Assembly (NCBI GenBank): GCA_965203365.1
Contig: OZ241878.1
Location: 2,852,001 to 2,916,000 of the forward strand
DNA length: 64,000 nucleotides
Source: VYFG01 sp965203365
GTDB taxonomy: Bacteria; Pseudomonadota; Gammaproteobacteria; Arenicellales; Poriferihabitantaceae
Reading direction: 5' to 3'
A program made the position numbers and the translations under genes. Positions within the stretch are counted from its first letter, which is position 1, and the number at the start of each line of letters is the position of its first letter. Below are positions 44,892 through 53,864 of the stretch, in pieces. A model generated the notes under the pieces. It was not told where the DNA came from and ran no database searches. It saw only the letters and a program-made list of their open reading frames with translations.

Positions 44892-45148
44892 CTTGATGCC
44901 GTGACCGAGTGGGGGATCGGCTGGTTTTTCAGGAAAACCAGGGCCCATCGTCGATCCGGCCGCCCGCCGGAGGGGCCGTCCTGTCCGCAGATTTCTCCCG
45001 CGGGCGTGGGCGCCAGGAAATCCCGCCGAATCCACGGGAGGATGTCCTTAGCGGGAATTGCTGTCATGGGGATCAGATACGCCCCCCGCTCGCCCGAAAA
45101 CGCTATCATATCGGATCCCCCAACCCCCGGGTCCATTCCAGAACCGTT

Positions 45149-46009
45149 ATGTCCGAACTCGCCCACCGGGTGGCTCCCGCAGACGCACAGACCCGTCGTC
45201 GCATGACTCCCCGGGTTTGCTATGATGTCGATCAGTTACCCATCTATGATCAGGCTTTCTATGACCGTGCCCGGATGGGGGCCCGTAAAACCGGCGAGTG
45301 GCGGATACCGCCTCGTGACGCCAAAGCCTTCGAGGTGCCGGCTGGGCACTTCTTCCGAATCACGGTGGTTGAAGGACCTCAAGTCGGGGATCTCAACTTG
45401 TGGAATGCCCATGACCTGACCGAGCGATTCTTCAGCGGCAAGACGCGCCAACTGCATGCCACTCACCTCACGACCGGTGACCGCCTGTGGAGCAACCTGC
45501 CCGGTCTCAGACCCATGGCGACCATTACCCAGGACACCCTGGCCTGGTACGGCTGGGATGCGGATGGGGGTGGGGTGCATGACGTCATTGGGACGCGCTG
45601 CGATCCCTACACGAATTTCCTGCTCAAGGGAGTGGAATATCATTATTGCTGCCACTCGAATCTCACCCGGGCGCTGTCTGAAAAAACGGGCCTGTCACTG
45701 GCGGAAGCAGAACCCCATGTGCATGATGTGATGAATGTGTTCATGTGTACCGGGTTCACGTGCGATACGCATCAGTACTTCATGAAGGCCAGTCCCGGGC
45801 GGCCGGGGGATTTCATTGAGTTTTTCGCCGAGATGGACCTCATTGGGGCCTTATCGACCTGCCCCGGGGGGGATTGTGGCAGCAGTCACTCCGATGACAG
45901 CTCCCCGTGCCATCCGTTGTGGGTGGAAGTGTTCGAATCCGAGGCCAGTCAGCTGGGTGACTGGCAACCGGCGAAAAGAAACGGATACTCCCGGACCCAT
46001 GGTGTCTGA
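45149..46009 (+). CDS. DUF1989 (urea/guanidine carboxylase-associated) family protein
   Basis: 286 residues from MSELAHRVAPADAQTRRR; the frame is open further upstream but that part lies in the IS end. Family blocks: EVPAGHFFRITVVEGPQVGD, DLNLWNAHDLTERF, RLWSNLPGLRPMATIT, HDVIGTRCDPYTNFLL and VHDVMNVFMCTGFTCDTHQY, ending GDFIEFFAEMDLIGALSTCP. DUF1989 members include the two subunits of carboxyguanidine deiminase (CgdA/CgdB) encoded with urea/guanidine carboxylase; neither a carboxylase nor a second DUF1989 gene is here, so the substrate is open. The gene converges with the fusion gene at 46031. Confidence 0.8.
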   Translation: MSELAHRVAPADAQTRRRMTPRVCYDVDQLPIYDQAFYDRARMGARKTGEWRIPPRDAKAFEVPAGHFFRITVVEGPQVGDLNLWNAHDLTERFFSGKTRQLHATHLTTGDRLWSNLPGLRPMATITQDTLAWYGWDADGGGVHDVIGTRCDPYTNFLLKGVEYHYCCHSNLTRALSEKTGLSLAEAEPHVHDVMNVFMCTGFTCDTHQYFMKASPGRPGDFIEFFAEMDLIGALSTCPGGDCGSSHSDDSSPCHPLWVEVFESEASQLGDWQPAKRNGYSRTHGV

Positions 46010-46030
46010 GCCTGCAGGGGCCGCTTCCGT

Positions 46031-47764
46031 CTATGCTCGATCGATGTCGCCGTCTGGTCCCTTGACCATCATGGAACGGAGCATGCCCGACAAGGCGCTT
46101 TTCGGGTCGTCCAGCAGCATGACCAGACTGAAGTGATCGTGTCCTTTCAGGGACTGGGCGTGGGTGTTTTCCCATCGCGCCGCCAGGGCCTCGCTCTGCC
46201 GTCGGTATTCCTGACCTTCCTGGTCGCCATAAACGCAGACCAGCGGGGTGTTCGAGGGTTTCTTCAGTTGCAAGGGGCTGTTGCGGGATGATGTAGGCGC
46301 ATCCAGCTTCAGCCCTTCGTTGAGATAACACAGCCGGATGGGCTCTAAATCCATCAGTCCGCTGACAGACAGTCCCCCCTTGACCAGGTCCGCCGGGCAG
46401 CCGGACTCCAGGGCGGGCCAGTCGGTGGCCGCCATCATGGCCACCAAGTGCCCGCCGGCCGAATGACCACTGATGACGATCCGGGACGGATCGCCGCCAT
46501 ATGCCATCGCATGATGCCACAGCCAGATCAATGAGCGGCGGCATTGGCTCACCAACTCGTCCATCTCCACCTCGGGCAGGAGGGCGTAGTTGACCACGAC
46601 GCAAAGCGCATCCATCCCCCGGGTGGCGTTGGCGACAAAGCTGAAGTCATCCTTGCTGAGCGCTTGCCAGTAGCCCCCATGGAAGAAGACGTGGACGGGG
46701 ACGTGAGGGATCCGGTTCCCATCGACCCCGGTCCGGAAAATATCCAGTGCTTCAGCGGCCGAGGGGCCGTAGGAAAGTCCCGGATAGCCGGTCAGTTCGG
46801 CCCGGGTTGCCTCGCTTCTGCGGATGTACCGGGTCAGGTAATCCCCGAAATCAGCCACCTTGGCCTGGTTGTTGTATTCGGCATCCAGGTCACTCTGGCT
46901 CAGATGACGGAAGACCCGGGGTGAGGCGATGGCAGATCGGACTGGCTCAGGCCGGTAGGGTTGGTACCACGACAGCCCGTCTTGCGTGTTTCCGGCGGGC
47001 AGATATTCAGCACCGATCCAGCCCGGGTATTCGAGTCGACTCATCTGGCCAAAAAGCCAGCCATAATCGATTTCACAGTGGGTGGGCTCGTTCCGTCCGG
47101 GTACCCCGGCGACCTGGATATGGTCGACCCAAGGTAGCGCCTCGGTCAATCGGGTCAGCAGGTTGCCTTCCGTCATCTGCACGTGGTAGCAGTCAAACAT
47201 CAGCCGTACATTGCCGATACCCTCCTGCCGTTCCAGCCGGTGGATCAGGTCGATGGCTTGGGAGGTTCTGAAAAGCGCATAACCCGGCCGGTCACTCCGG
47301 TTGATGGGCTCAATCAGGATATTGAGACCGGCGCTCCGGGCCACCTCCGCCGCCCAGGCCAAGTGATCATACATCCGATGCAGGGCGACCCGAGGGTCTT
47401 CACAGATGCCCGCCATGGCATGGATGTGGGTCGCCCCGACCCGGCAGGCATAGTCGGCCGCTCGACAGATGCCTTCCCGGGCTTCCTGTTCTCGTCCCGG
47501 CACGGCCCCTAGACCGAAATCCCCGGCCTTCGGATCTCCGGGGGGCGTATTGAGCGACAGCATGGTCAACCCCGTGGCATTGAGGGCCTTCAGGATCTGC
47601 GCCGGCGGGCAGTCATAGGGCCAATGACACTCGACAGCGCCAAACCCGGCCTTCGCGGCCGCATGGATGCGCGCCGGTAGGGGGCGGTCAGGCCAGAGAA
47701 AGCCCAAGTTGGCAGAAAATCGAAGCGGGCTCACCGTGGGTACCCGGAATCGATCTGCTGACAT
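46031..47764 (-). CDS. Fusion: hydroxypyruvate-isomerase-like TIM barrel + alpha/beta hydrolase
   Basis: 577 residues. Residues 10-270 are a xylose-isomerase-like (Hyi/OtnI) barrel with metal ligands at Glu152 (IEPIN), Asp191 (MFDCYH), His215/Gln217 (VDHIQVAG) and Glu253 (IGAEYLP). Residues 330-570 are an alpha/beta hydrolase: oxyanion-hole HGGYW (362-366), nucleophile Ser435 in GHSAGGH, Asp514 in YGDQEG and His542 in KGHDHFS. The HGGYW form resembles arylformamidase/esterase-type enzymes. The two domains are usually separate genes. A fused enzyme may first open an ester or amide and then isomerise the hydroxyacid product. The frame is intact with no signal peptide. Confidence 0.8.
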   Translation of the reverse strand: MSADRFRVPTVSPLRFSANLGFLWPDRPLPARIHAAAKAGFGAVECHWPYDCPPAQILKALNATGLTMLSLNTPPGDPKAGDFGLGAVPGREQEAREGICRAADYACRVGATHIHAMAGICEDPRVALHRMYDHLAWAAEVARSAGLNILIEPINRSDRPGYALFRTSQAIDLIHRLERQEGIGNVRLMFDCYHVQMTEGNLLTRLTEALPWVDHIQVAGVPGRNEPTHCEIDYGWLFGQMSRLEYPGWIGAEYLPAGNTQDGLSWYQPYRPEPVRSAIASPRVFRHLSQSDLDAEYNNQAKVADFGDYLTRYIRRSEATRAELTGYPGLSYGPSAAEALDIFRTGVDGNRIPHVPVHVFFHGGYWQALSKDDFSFVANATRGMDALCVVVNYALLPEVEMDELVSQCRRSLIWLWHHAMAYGGDPSRIVISGHSAGGHLVAMMAATDWPALESGCPADLVKGGLSVSGLMDLEPIRLCYLNEGLKLDAPTSSRNSPLQLKKPSNTPLVCVYGDQEGQEYRRQSEALAARWENTHAQSLKGHDHFSLVMLLDDPKSALSGMLRSMMVKGPDGDIDRA

Positions 47765-48139
47765 ACCGCCCGAAGCTCCCCCAAGGAGCGGGATGCATGC
47801 GGGTGGGCCAGGTTAAAAATTGCCATCAATGACATCATGCAAATGCCATCAATTCTCACCCAACAGAACAATGTCCGGAAGCAGACCCCCAGACGAGAGG
47901 TGGTCGGTCGATGGTTCATCAAGGTAGCCTTGATGGGGGTTTCCGGGTTCGTCATGGTCTTGATCAAGGGAATCTCCGGCCGGATAATGGATCATCTTCC
48001 CGAAAGGCATTCAAGTCGTGGCCGTCTGCCGCGCATTTCATACTGACGACACGCATGGGTTATCGGACCGGGGGGGCGGAAAGGGGCAATGGTATCCGAA
48101 CCGGATCGTGGAGTGTCCATTCATGGCACAATACACAAT
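47765..48139. other. Divergent intergenic region, 375 bases
   Basis: Between the fusion gene (minus) and the VOC gene (plus), so it should hold two divergent promoters. Short frames on both strands lack family likeness. No clear operator or riboswitch was seen. Confidence 0.35.
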
Positions 48140-48553
48140 ATGTCCTGCCCGATTCGCATTGAGATGATTGACCATGTGGTGATCAGGGTCACCGACCTGG
48201 AGGGCATGGTCTCGTTTTATTGCGATGTGCTCGGTTGCCAAGTCGAGCGGCGTCAGGATGAACTGGGTCTGGTCCAACTGCGGGCCGGTTCGGGGTTGAT
48301 TGACCTGATCCCGGTGGATGGGCCGTTGGGACGGGCGGGGGGCGCGGCGCCGACGGCCGAGGGACGCAACCTGGATCACCTCTGCCTGCGCATCGGGAGG
48401 ATGCCCTTGTGGGAGCTGGCGGCATGGCTCAGGCAAAATGGCATTGAGCCGGGAGAGCTGGCGATACGCTATGGAGCACAGGGAAAAGGGCCCTCCATCT
48501 ACATCTCGGATCCCGAAGACAACCGGGTGGAACTCAAGCCATCCATTGGCTGA
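48140..48553 (+). CDS. VOC-superfamily (glyoxalase/dioxygenase-fold) protein
   Basis: About 137 residues from MSCPIRIEMIDHVVIRVTDL; an upstream in-frame ATG at 48089 is less likely. Metal-binding positions of the fold are present: His in MIDHVVIRV, His in NLDHLCLRI and Glu in EDNRVELKP. FYCDVLGCQVERRQDELGLV is typical of the first module. It belongs to lactoylglutathione-lyase-like single-domain proteins of diverse function. Its stop faces the dehydratase-like gene tail to tail with 1 base between. Confidence 0.8.
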   Translation: MSCPIRIEMIDHVVIRVTDLEGMVSFYCDVLGCQVERRQDELGLVQLRAGSGLIDLIPVDGPLGRAGGAAPTAEGRNLDHLCLRIGRMPLWELAAWLRQNGIEPGELAIRYGAQGKGPSIYISDPEDNRVELKPSIG

Positions 48554-48554
48554 T

Positions 48555-49547
48555 TCAGTGGTGAACGGCGGTCAGGGGATGCTCTTCCGGTGGGTCCAGA
48601 ACCGACGATAGAGTGTCCAGATCTGCATTCCCACCGGTCAGGATGATTCCGACGCGCTGGCCCCGAAAAGGTGTCGGTTGGGCCAGGATGGCCGCCAGAG
48701 GCACGGCGGCACTAGGCTCCACGACCAGTTTCATTCGTTCCCAGATGAGGCGCATGGCGACGATGATATCCGACTCCTGGACCAGCAGGATATCGTCGAT
48801 GTCCCGACAAACAAATGGCCATGTCAAGTCGCCCAGACCCGTACGTAGTCCATCGGCGATGGTCCTGGGATGGTCTTGGGGAAGTATCTGGCCCGCTTGG
48901 CGGGATCGCCAGGCGTCATCCGCTCCTGAGGGTTCAGCGGCGTAGATCCGGGTGTGGGTAGATAAGGCCCTCAAGACGATGCAAGTGCCCGCGACTAGTC
49001 CACCGCCGCCCACCGGGGCAACGACCGCATCCAACGCATCTGTCTGGTCCAGCAGTTCCAGTGCACAGGTGCCCTGACCGGCAATGACTCGGACATCATT
49101 GTAGGGATGCACCAATGTCGCCCCGGTCCGTTGCTGGACCCTCGCCGCCACCGCTTGCCTCGCGAAGTTCGTGGGAGCGCATTCGATAATCGTGCCGCCA
49201 TATTCCCTGACCGCCGCTTTTTTCGAAGACGGCGCATTCTGCGGCATGACCACCGTCGCGGCGGTCCCTCGTCTGGCCGCGGCATAGCACAACGCTTGGC
49301 CATGGTTCCCTGAGGAGTGTGTCAGCACGCCCCTTTGAACGGCCTCGTCAGTCAGACTGAAGACGGCATGGCAGGCACCACGGGCCTTGAAGGATCCGGT
49401 CTTTTGGAAATTGTCGCCCTTGAAGAACAATCGGGCACCCGAGAGGGCATCCAGATATCCACAAGTCAAGACAGGTGTCCGGTGCACATGGGGAGCGATC
49501 AGGGCATGGGCCGCCAAGACATGATCGATATCCGGGAGATCGGGCAT
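48555..49547 (-). CDS. PLP-dependent threonine/serine dehydratase-like enzyme
   Basis: 330 residues from MPDLPDIDHVLAAHALIAPH; the frame extends 20 codons upstream. Fold-type II PLP enzyme: the Schiff-base Lys54 in KTGSFKARGA, substrate loop SSGNHGQAL, cofactor-phosphate loop PVGGGGLVAGT and a C-terminal LTGGNADLD. There is no ACT regulatory domain, so it is of the biodegradative/serine-racemase/beta-hydroxyaspartate-dehydratase size class. Which 3-hydroxy amino acid it deaminates cannot be read from sequence. Confidence 0.85.
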   Translation of the reverse strand: MPDLPDIDHVLAAHALIAPHVHRTPVLTCGYLDALSGARLFFKGDNFQKTGSFKARGACHAVFSLTDEAVQRGVLTHSSGNHGQALCYAAARRGTAATVVMPQNAPSSKKAAVREYGGTIIECAPTNFARQAVAARVQQRTGATLVHPYNDVRVIAGQGTCALELLDQTDALDAVVAPVGGGGLVAGTCIVLRALSTHTRIYAAEPSGADDAWRSRQAGQILPQDHPRTIADGLRTGLGDLTWPFVCRDIDDILLVQESDIIVAMRLIWERMKLVVEPSAAVPLAAILAQPTPFRGQRVGIILTGGNADLDTLSSVLDPPEEHPLTAVHH

Positions 49548-49874
49548 AATTTCACCGTACTCTGTTGATTGACGATTAAGCGTAACGCTGACTCGCATCA
49601 TGGACAACCCGTCTCTTCCCCCTTGTTTATGATCGAACAGCGGTATCGGGCCTGACCGGGATTGGATGGATTCCAGCCGATTGATTGCAGCGGCTTTTCA
49701 GGATATGGTTTTTCCGACTGGTGATGGAGCTTGATTTTCGCCCGATACGACCAGGTCTCGATACCCCGAAATGCCGCCTTTTACCCTTTCGCCAATCTGG
49801 CCGCACCGCCGAATCCAGACCACTTTTCCGTTACATAAGTCCCTTGGTTTGCTGAATCCACCTGAATCTGAGCC

Positions 49875-51029
49875 ATGACGGCACGGCGCAACCCCCTATC
49901 CTGTATACGCCCGTGGATCCTGGCCTGTGGCGGCATGTTGGCCATGGCTACCGCCATCGGTGTCGGTCGATTCGTCTATACGCCGATTCTTCCCATGATG
50001 GTGGCGGAGGAAGGGCTGAGCGCAGGCCAGGCTGGGATGATCGCCTCCAGCAATTTTCTGGGCTATTTGATGGGTGCCATGATCGCATCGACTACCTGGT
50101 TCAAGGGCTCCCCCCGAGCCTGGCTTCTGGGGGCGCTACTGGCCAGCGCTCTGACCACGTTGTCCATGGCCTGGACCGGGGATTACGCCTCGTTTCTCAT
50201 GGTCCGGTTTCTTGGCGGACTGTTCAGTGCCTGGGTTCTGGTCTTTGCCAGTTCCCTGGTCATTGCCCGTCTCGTTGACATGGGGCGGGAAGAACTGGTC
50301 GCCGTGCTTTTCAGTGGCGTGGGGGTCGGGATCGTATTCGCCTCGCTGCTGACTGGGCTGGCCATGGACATGCAAAGTGGGTGGCAAGGCGCCTGGATGA
50401 ACAGTGGGGTGGCGGCCATCGCGGCCACCTTGCTGGTGGCCCTGTTCGTTCCGGGGTCCAAGGCCAGTGCCGGATCATATCCGGCCTGGGCCGAACATCA
50501 AGGACGTCCGATTGCCGGCCTGCTCACTGCCTATGGCCTATTTGGGTTCGGATACGTGTTCACGGCGACCTTTATCGTGCAGTTGGTGCGGTCCGCACAC
50601 TATTCGCCGCAGACGGAAATCGCGATCTGGATTCTCGTGGGACTCACCGCGGTGCCCTCGGTGTGGCTGTGGAACCGGTATGCGGCTTCGGTCGGCAACT
50701 GCAAGGCTTTTTCGGTGGCCTGCGTGGTATTGGCGATGGGGGTGGCGGCCAGTGTGCTGTTGCCGGGACTTTGGGGGCTGGTGTCGGGGGCCATCTTTCT
50801 AGGCAGCACTTTCATGGCCATTACCTCCCTGGGTCTGGTCGAGGCCCGGATGCGAACGACTCGGGACCCCCGGCATGTATTGGCGATGATGACCGCGGCC
50901 TTTGGTTTTGGGCAGATCCTTGGTCCCGCAGTGGGGGGGTACCTCAGCGATGCCTGGGGCGGTTTTTTGCTGCCCTCGATCCTGGCCTCGGGACTCCTGA
51001 TCTTGGCGGCTGGATTGGTATACCGGTAG
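49875..51029 (+). CDS. YbfB/YjiJ-family MFS transporter
   Basis: 384 residues with about twelve membrane helices; the N-terminal signature AMATAIGVGRFVYTPILPMM is specific to the YbfB/YjiJ (MFS_4) group. Other segments include FLMVRFLGGLFSAWVLVFAS and AAFGFGQILGPAVGGYLSDA. It probably exports or imports a small metabolite; neighbours suggest an organic acid or amino-acid derivative, which is inference. A G7 run lies near its 3' end (about 50933-50939). Confidence 0.85.
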   Translation: MTARRNPLSCIRPWILACGGMLAMATAIGVGRFVYTPILPMMVAEEGLSAGQAGMIASSNFLGYLMGAMIASTTWFKGSPRAWLLGALLASALTTLSMAWTGDYASFLMVRFLGGLFSAWVLVFASSLVIARLVDMGREELVAVLFSGVGVGIVFASLLTGLAMDMQSGWQGAWMNSGVAAIAATLLVALFVPGSKASAGSYPAWAEHQGRPIAGLLTAYGLFGFGYVFTATFIVQLVRSAHYSPQTEIAIWILVGLTAVPSVWLWNRYAASVGNCKAFSVACVVLAMGVAASVLLPGLWGLVSGAIFLGSTFMAITSLGLVEARMRTTRDPRHVLAMMTAAFGFGQILGPAVGGYLSDAWGGFLLPSILASGLLILAAGLVYR

Positions 51030-51696
51030 CAAGACGGGGCACTGACCGAAACCGAAGGGGTGACTCGCACCGGAACCGACGGGTCAGGATGCATGGCATA
51101 AAATGAGACGGCTTCGACATCCTCCGATCGTCGAGGTCGAGGTGGGTCACGCTCATACAATGTGAAGGCCGGACCGGTCGACATACCGGGGCCATGGGGG
51201 TGCTTGCCAGACGGTCGGCAAGAGTCCGGGCAACAACGATCATGCCGCTTTCCATGGTGCCATCGTGCCTTGATGATGATCCCATGGCCCACATGCCAAG
51301 AGGGCCGACGAAGAGCCCTTCAGCGACATCGTTGGAATGGGGGTGTCGCCGGTAGCTGGAACGAGAGGCCTGTAGACGTCAGTTGGGCAGGTATCCGGGA
51401 GCGAGTCACGGTCGGCTTTCGGTTCGTGACAGTCCTACGGGGCTCCTGGCTTGAGGAACCGTTGTCCGCCATACAGGATGACAAGCCCTTAGGGATTTCA
51501 CCGGTTCCCGAAACGCTGGATATATGGACTGGGCCCAACATCCTTTTGGTGTGCGGTCACCGGCTGGGTGCTCAAGTTCCCGTTATCCGGCCATGCCAAA
51601 TGGATTTTGTGGAATTGATGGTTGCATCCAGGACTTTATTTCCCATAGTATTTCCCATACTATACGTCAATCATGACCTGCACGGTCCCCCACTCC
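51030..51696. other. 667 bases without a recognisable gene
   Basis: A long open frame (51162-51881) covers much of this stretch but its translation (Trp/Arg/Gly-rich, no domain) has no family likeness, and its 3' part overlaps the true TIGR04255 frame, so I treat it as spurious. No RNA gene or repeat was identified. Confidence 0.4.
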
Positions 51697-52497
51697 ATGG
51701 CCTTTTCGACGGTAAGTCCCTTTGTTGGGAAGGTTCCTCCCACGGTTCCATTACCAAAAACTCCACTGACAGGCGTATTGGTACAAGTCCGGTTTCCGGA
51801 AATACACTCAATTGCCAAGGCGGAATAAATTGCCGATTTTCAGGAACTTATCCGGGCGGATTATCCGTTAAGCCATACTGAACATGAGACTGTGTTGGCC
51901 CCCAGCAATGCCAGCATCGGAAACAGTAAGGCATTGATCTGGCGATTCCTAAACGAAGAGAGTACCTGGCGCATAACACTCACTACCAGCTTTATCGCTG
52001 TCGAGACGCGAGCCTATAAGAGCCGCCAAGATTTCATTCAGCGAGCAATCACACCCATCAAAGCATTGTCAGAGACCATTAATCCTAGCTTGATGACAAG
52101 GATCGGTGTGCGATATGTCGACCGAATCCATTGGCAGCAACAAGAGCAGTTATCCCGTTATATACGACCTGAAGTTCTGGGTCTCCATACCGAGTGCCAC
52201 AAGGAGCACCTCAGTTTGTCTCTGAGCGAAGTGGTTGGCAAAACGGATGTTGGCACAATGAGATCATGTTGGGGATTCATGCCGGCAAATCACACCCACG
52301 AAAAAAATCTGATGCCACCGATCGCGATCCCTTCCTGGTTTTTGGATGTGGATGTCTATGACGAGCCGAGACTGCCTGGAATTTTCAAATTGGGGGAGAT
52401 TGAGGCACGAATCATGAATTTAGCCACTCGTGCCTATGGGTTTTTTCGCTGGGTCGTGAGCGATAATTTTCTGAAGGAATGTGGGGGTGAAATATGA
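51697..52497 (+). pseudogene. TIGR04255-family protein with one in-frame TAA
   Basis: The family reading starts MAFSTVSPFVGKVPPTVPLP then KTPLTGVLVQVRFPEIHSIA, the usual N-terminus, but TAA at 51826-51828 interrupts before IADFQELIRADYPLSHTEHE. The rest is intact in the same frame: WRITLTTSFIAVETRAYKSR, LMTRIGVRYVDRI, PSWFLDVDVYDEPRLPG and the C-terminal FRWVVSDNFLKEC. A GTG at 51892 could start a product lacking about 65 residues. TIGR04255 proteins are sporadically distributed and of unknown role. The gene overlaps the HTH gene by 4 bases (ATGA). A single stop leaves open strain variation or error. Confidence 0.7.
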
Positions 52498-53249
52498 TGG
52501 ATAGGTCACCGGTGGAATTTCCCCTGGCACCGCCCACTCATTTTGAGCGCGAACCGGAACCCGCTGATGTCTTCATGATCAGGCCGCAGATTCGAGGAGA
52601 GACTCAAATCGGTGATCTATCCTCAAATCAAGTCTCATCATCCTCGTATCCTGGAACCCTTGAGACCCTGCCTATAAGATTTTGGCTGGAATCGCATCTT
52701 TCTACGACATCTTGGTTGAGCGTTTCCGATGAATTCGCTGGCTGGATCCAGGCTGAAAGACGCGCAGCATTGGTCAAGATTTCAACTGCATCCGAGAACC
52801 TGTTTGAGCTGCGCCGTCTGACTGGATTCGCATGGAATCAACTGGCAAGACTACTGAATGTTGATCGACGCACACTGAATAACTGGGTAAAGGGTGCGAA
52901 AATTCGTGAAAAAAACAAAGAACACATCGCCAAAACACTGCAAGTGCTTCGTTATGCTGACCGGGGATCAGCCGTACTCAATGCAGCCGCTCTGTGTGAA
53001 TTGCCTGGGCCAAACCAACCCAGCCCCTTGGAAGAAATACAGCGTGGAAATTACGAAAACGCCAAGCGATGTCTTTCCTATGGAATTCAGCGACCCGACT
53101 ACTGGGATGTCACTCGAAAATTGACGTTAGGGTCAGGGGGCCTACAACCGCTGCTCATGCATGGGAGTGCTGACGGGAAGGAAAGAATCGCCCCGTTACC
53201 TGATGAGCCTGCGCCCGCGTCTCGAAAGCGGACTATTAGGCGTACCTGA
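52494..53249 (+). CDS. HTH-domain protein of the TIGR04255 cassette
   Basis: 251 residues, intact. The N-terminal 75 residues are Pro/Ser-rich and probably disordered. A Cro/C1-type helix-turn-helix is at about 103-135 (LFELRRLTGFAWNQLARLLN, then VDRRTLNNWVKG), followed by a helical segment (HIAKTLQVLRYADRGSAVLN). It starts on the ATGA overlap with the TIGR04255 gene and is followed 26 bases later by the SQTCD gene, so the three form one transcription unit. It may be the cassette regulator or a DNA-binding component. Confidence 0.75.
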   Translation: MMDRSPVEFPLAPPTHFEREPEPADVFMIRPQIRGETQIGDLSSNQVSSSSYPGTLETLPIRFWLESHLSTTSWLSVSDEFAGWIQAERRAALVKISTASENLFELRRLTGFAWNQLARLLNVDRRTLNNWVKGAKIREKNKEHIAKTLQVLRYADRGSAVLNAAALCELPGPNQPSPLEEIQRGNYENAKRCLSYGIQRPDYWDVTRKLTLGSGGLQPLLMHGSADGKERIAPLPDEPAPASRKRTIRRT

Positions 53250-53275
53250 GGATATGCTCCCTGATCAATCAGGAG

Positions 53276-53626
53276 TTGGAGCGCACCCACTTGGACGACG
53301 ACCCATTAATTCATTGGCGTCAGGGTGACTTCGCGCGTGGCGTTGGAGGGTTCTTGTTTGCTGGCCCTGAGGAAGGTGATGGCCGTTTTGATGCCGAGGA
53401 GATGTCTGAAAATATAGTTGGTCTTGTCGCTATCAGCCAAACCTGTGATATCGTTCGTCGTACAGGTGGGCGAAATTTTATCGCGGTGTGCCCTCTGGTC
53501 GATGTACCTGATGGGGAATTGACGGCTATTCGTAAAGGAATGCGGCCGTATTTTGTGGATCTTGCCCACCTCGGTGGCAGGGCGCTCCCAAACTATCGCA
53601 AACAGCCTTTGACTTTCCTCATCTGA
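53276..53626 (+). CDS. 'SQTCD'-motif protein of the TIGR04255 cassette
   Basis: 116 residues from a TTG at 53276. The frame is open back to 53240 without an ATG or GTG, so the start is uncertain. Features: HWRQGDFARGVGGFLFAG and VGLVAISQTCDIVRRTGGRN, then VCPLVDVPDGELTAIRKGM. The GD-F and SQTCD-I motifs recur in small proteins of unknown function next to such HTH genes (recollection). The end (KQPLTFLI) looks abrupt, and the region up to the IS30 at 53865 has no recognisable continuation, so the 3' part may be lost. Confidence 0.5.
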   Translation: MERTHLDDDPLIHWRQGDFARGVGGFLFAGPEEGDGRFDAEEMSENIVGLVAISQTCDIVRRTGGRNFIAVCPLVDVPDGELTAIRKGMRPYFVDLAHLGGRALPNYRKQPLTFLI

Positions 53627-53864
53627 AACATCGTAATCATTCATCTCTCACGTCCGCCGTGCACCGAGGCCTTAGAGTTGCGTGCTACTCTCGGCTAGAT
53701 CTACACGCAAACCAAGCTAGACCACATCGTCCTGGAAAGCGACTCGAAACACCCCGCATCGCGGTGCATGATGTAACCATATGCTTTCCATTGTTTTTCT
53801 AACTTCGCTACAATTTTCTCACATTTCCTTGCGAAATAAATTGCATTTATTGGCCTTTTTTAGG

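Larger units (their letters stand above)
42115..45064 (+). mobile_element. ISDol1-like element, copy 2, split by a nested IS30
   Basis: The left terminal repeat ACAGCAATTCCCGCTAA (42115-42131) and the right one TTAGCGGGAATTGCTGT (45048-45064) are exact inverted repeats. The left 136 bases are followed by a complete IS30 copy (42251-43585), after which the transposase region resumes. Without the IS30 the element is about 1.6 kb. The transposase is frameshifted, so the whole is dead. It separates the defence island from the metabolic genes. Confidence 0.75.

Noticed and set aside
51162..51881. Long plus-strand open frame of 239 codons
   Set aside because: The translation has no domain or family likeness and its 3' part overlaps the true TIGR04255 frame, which shows clear homology.
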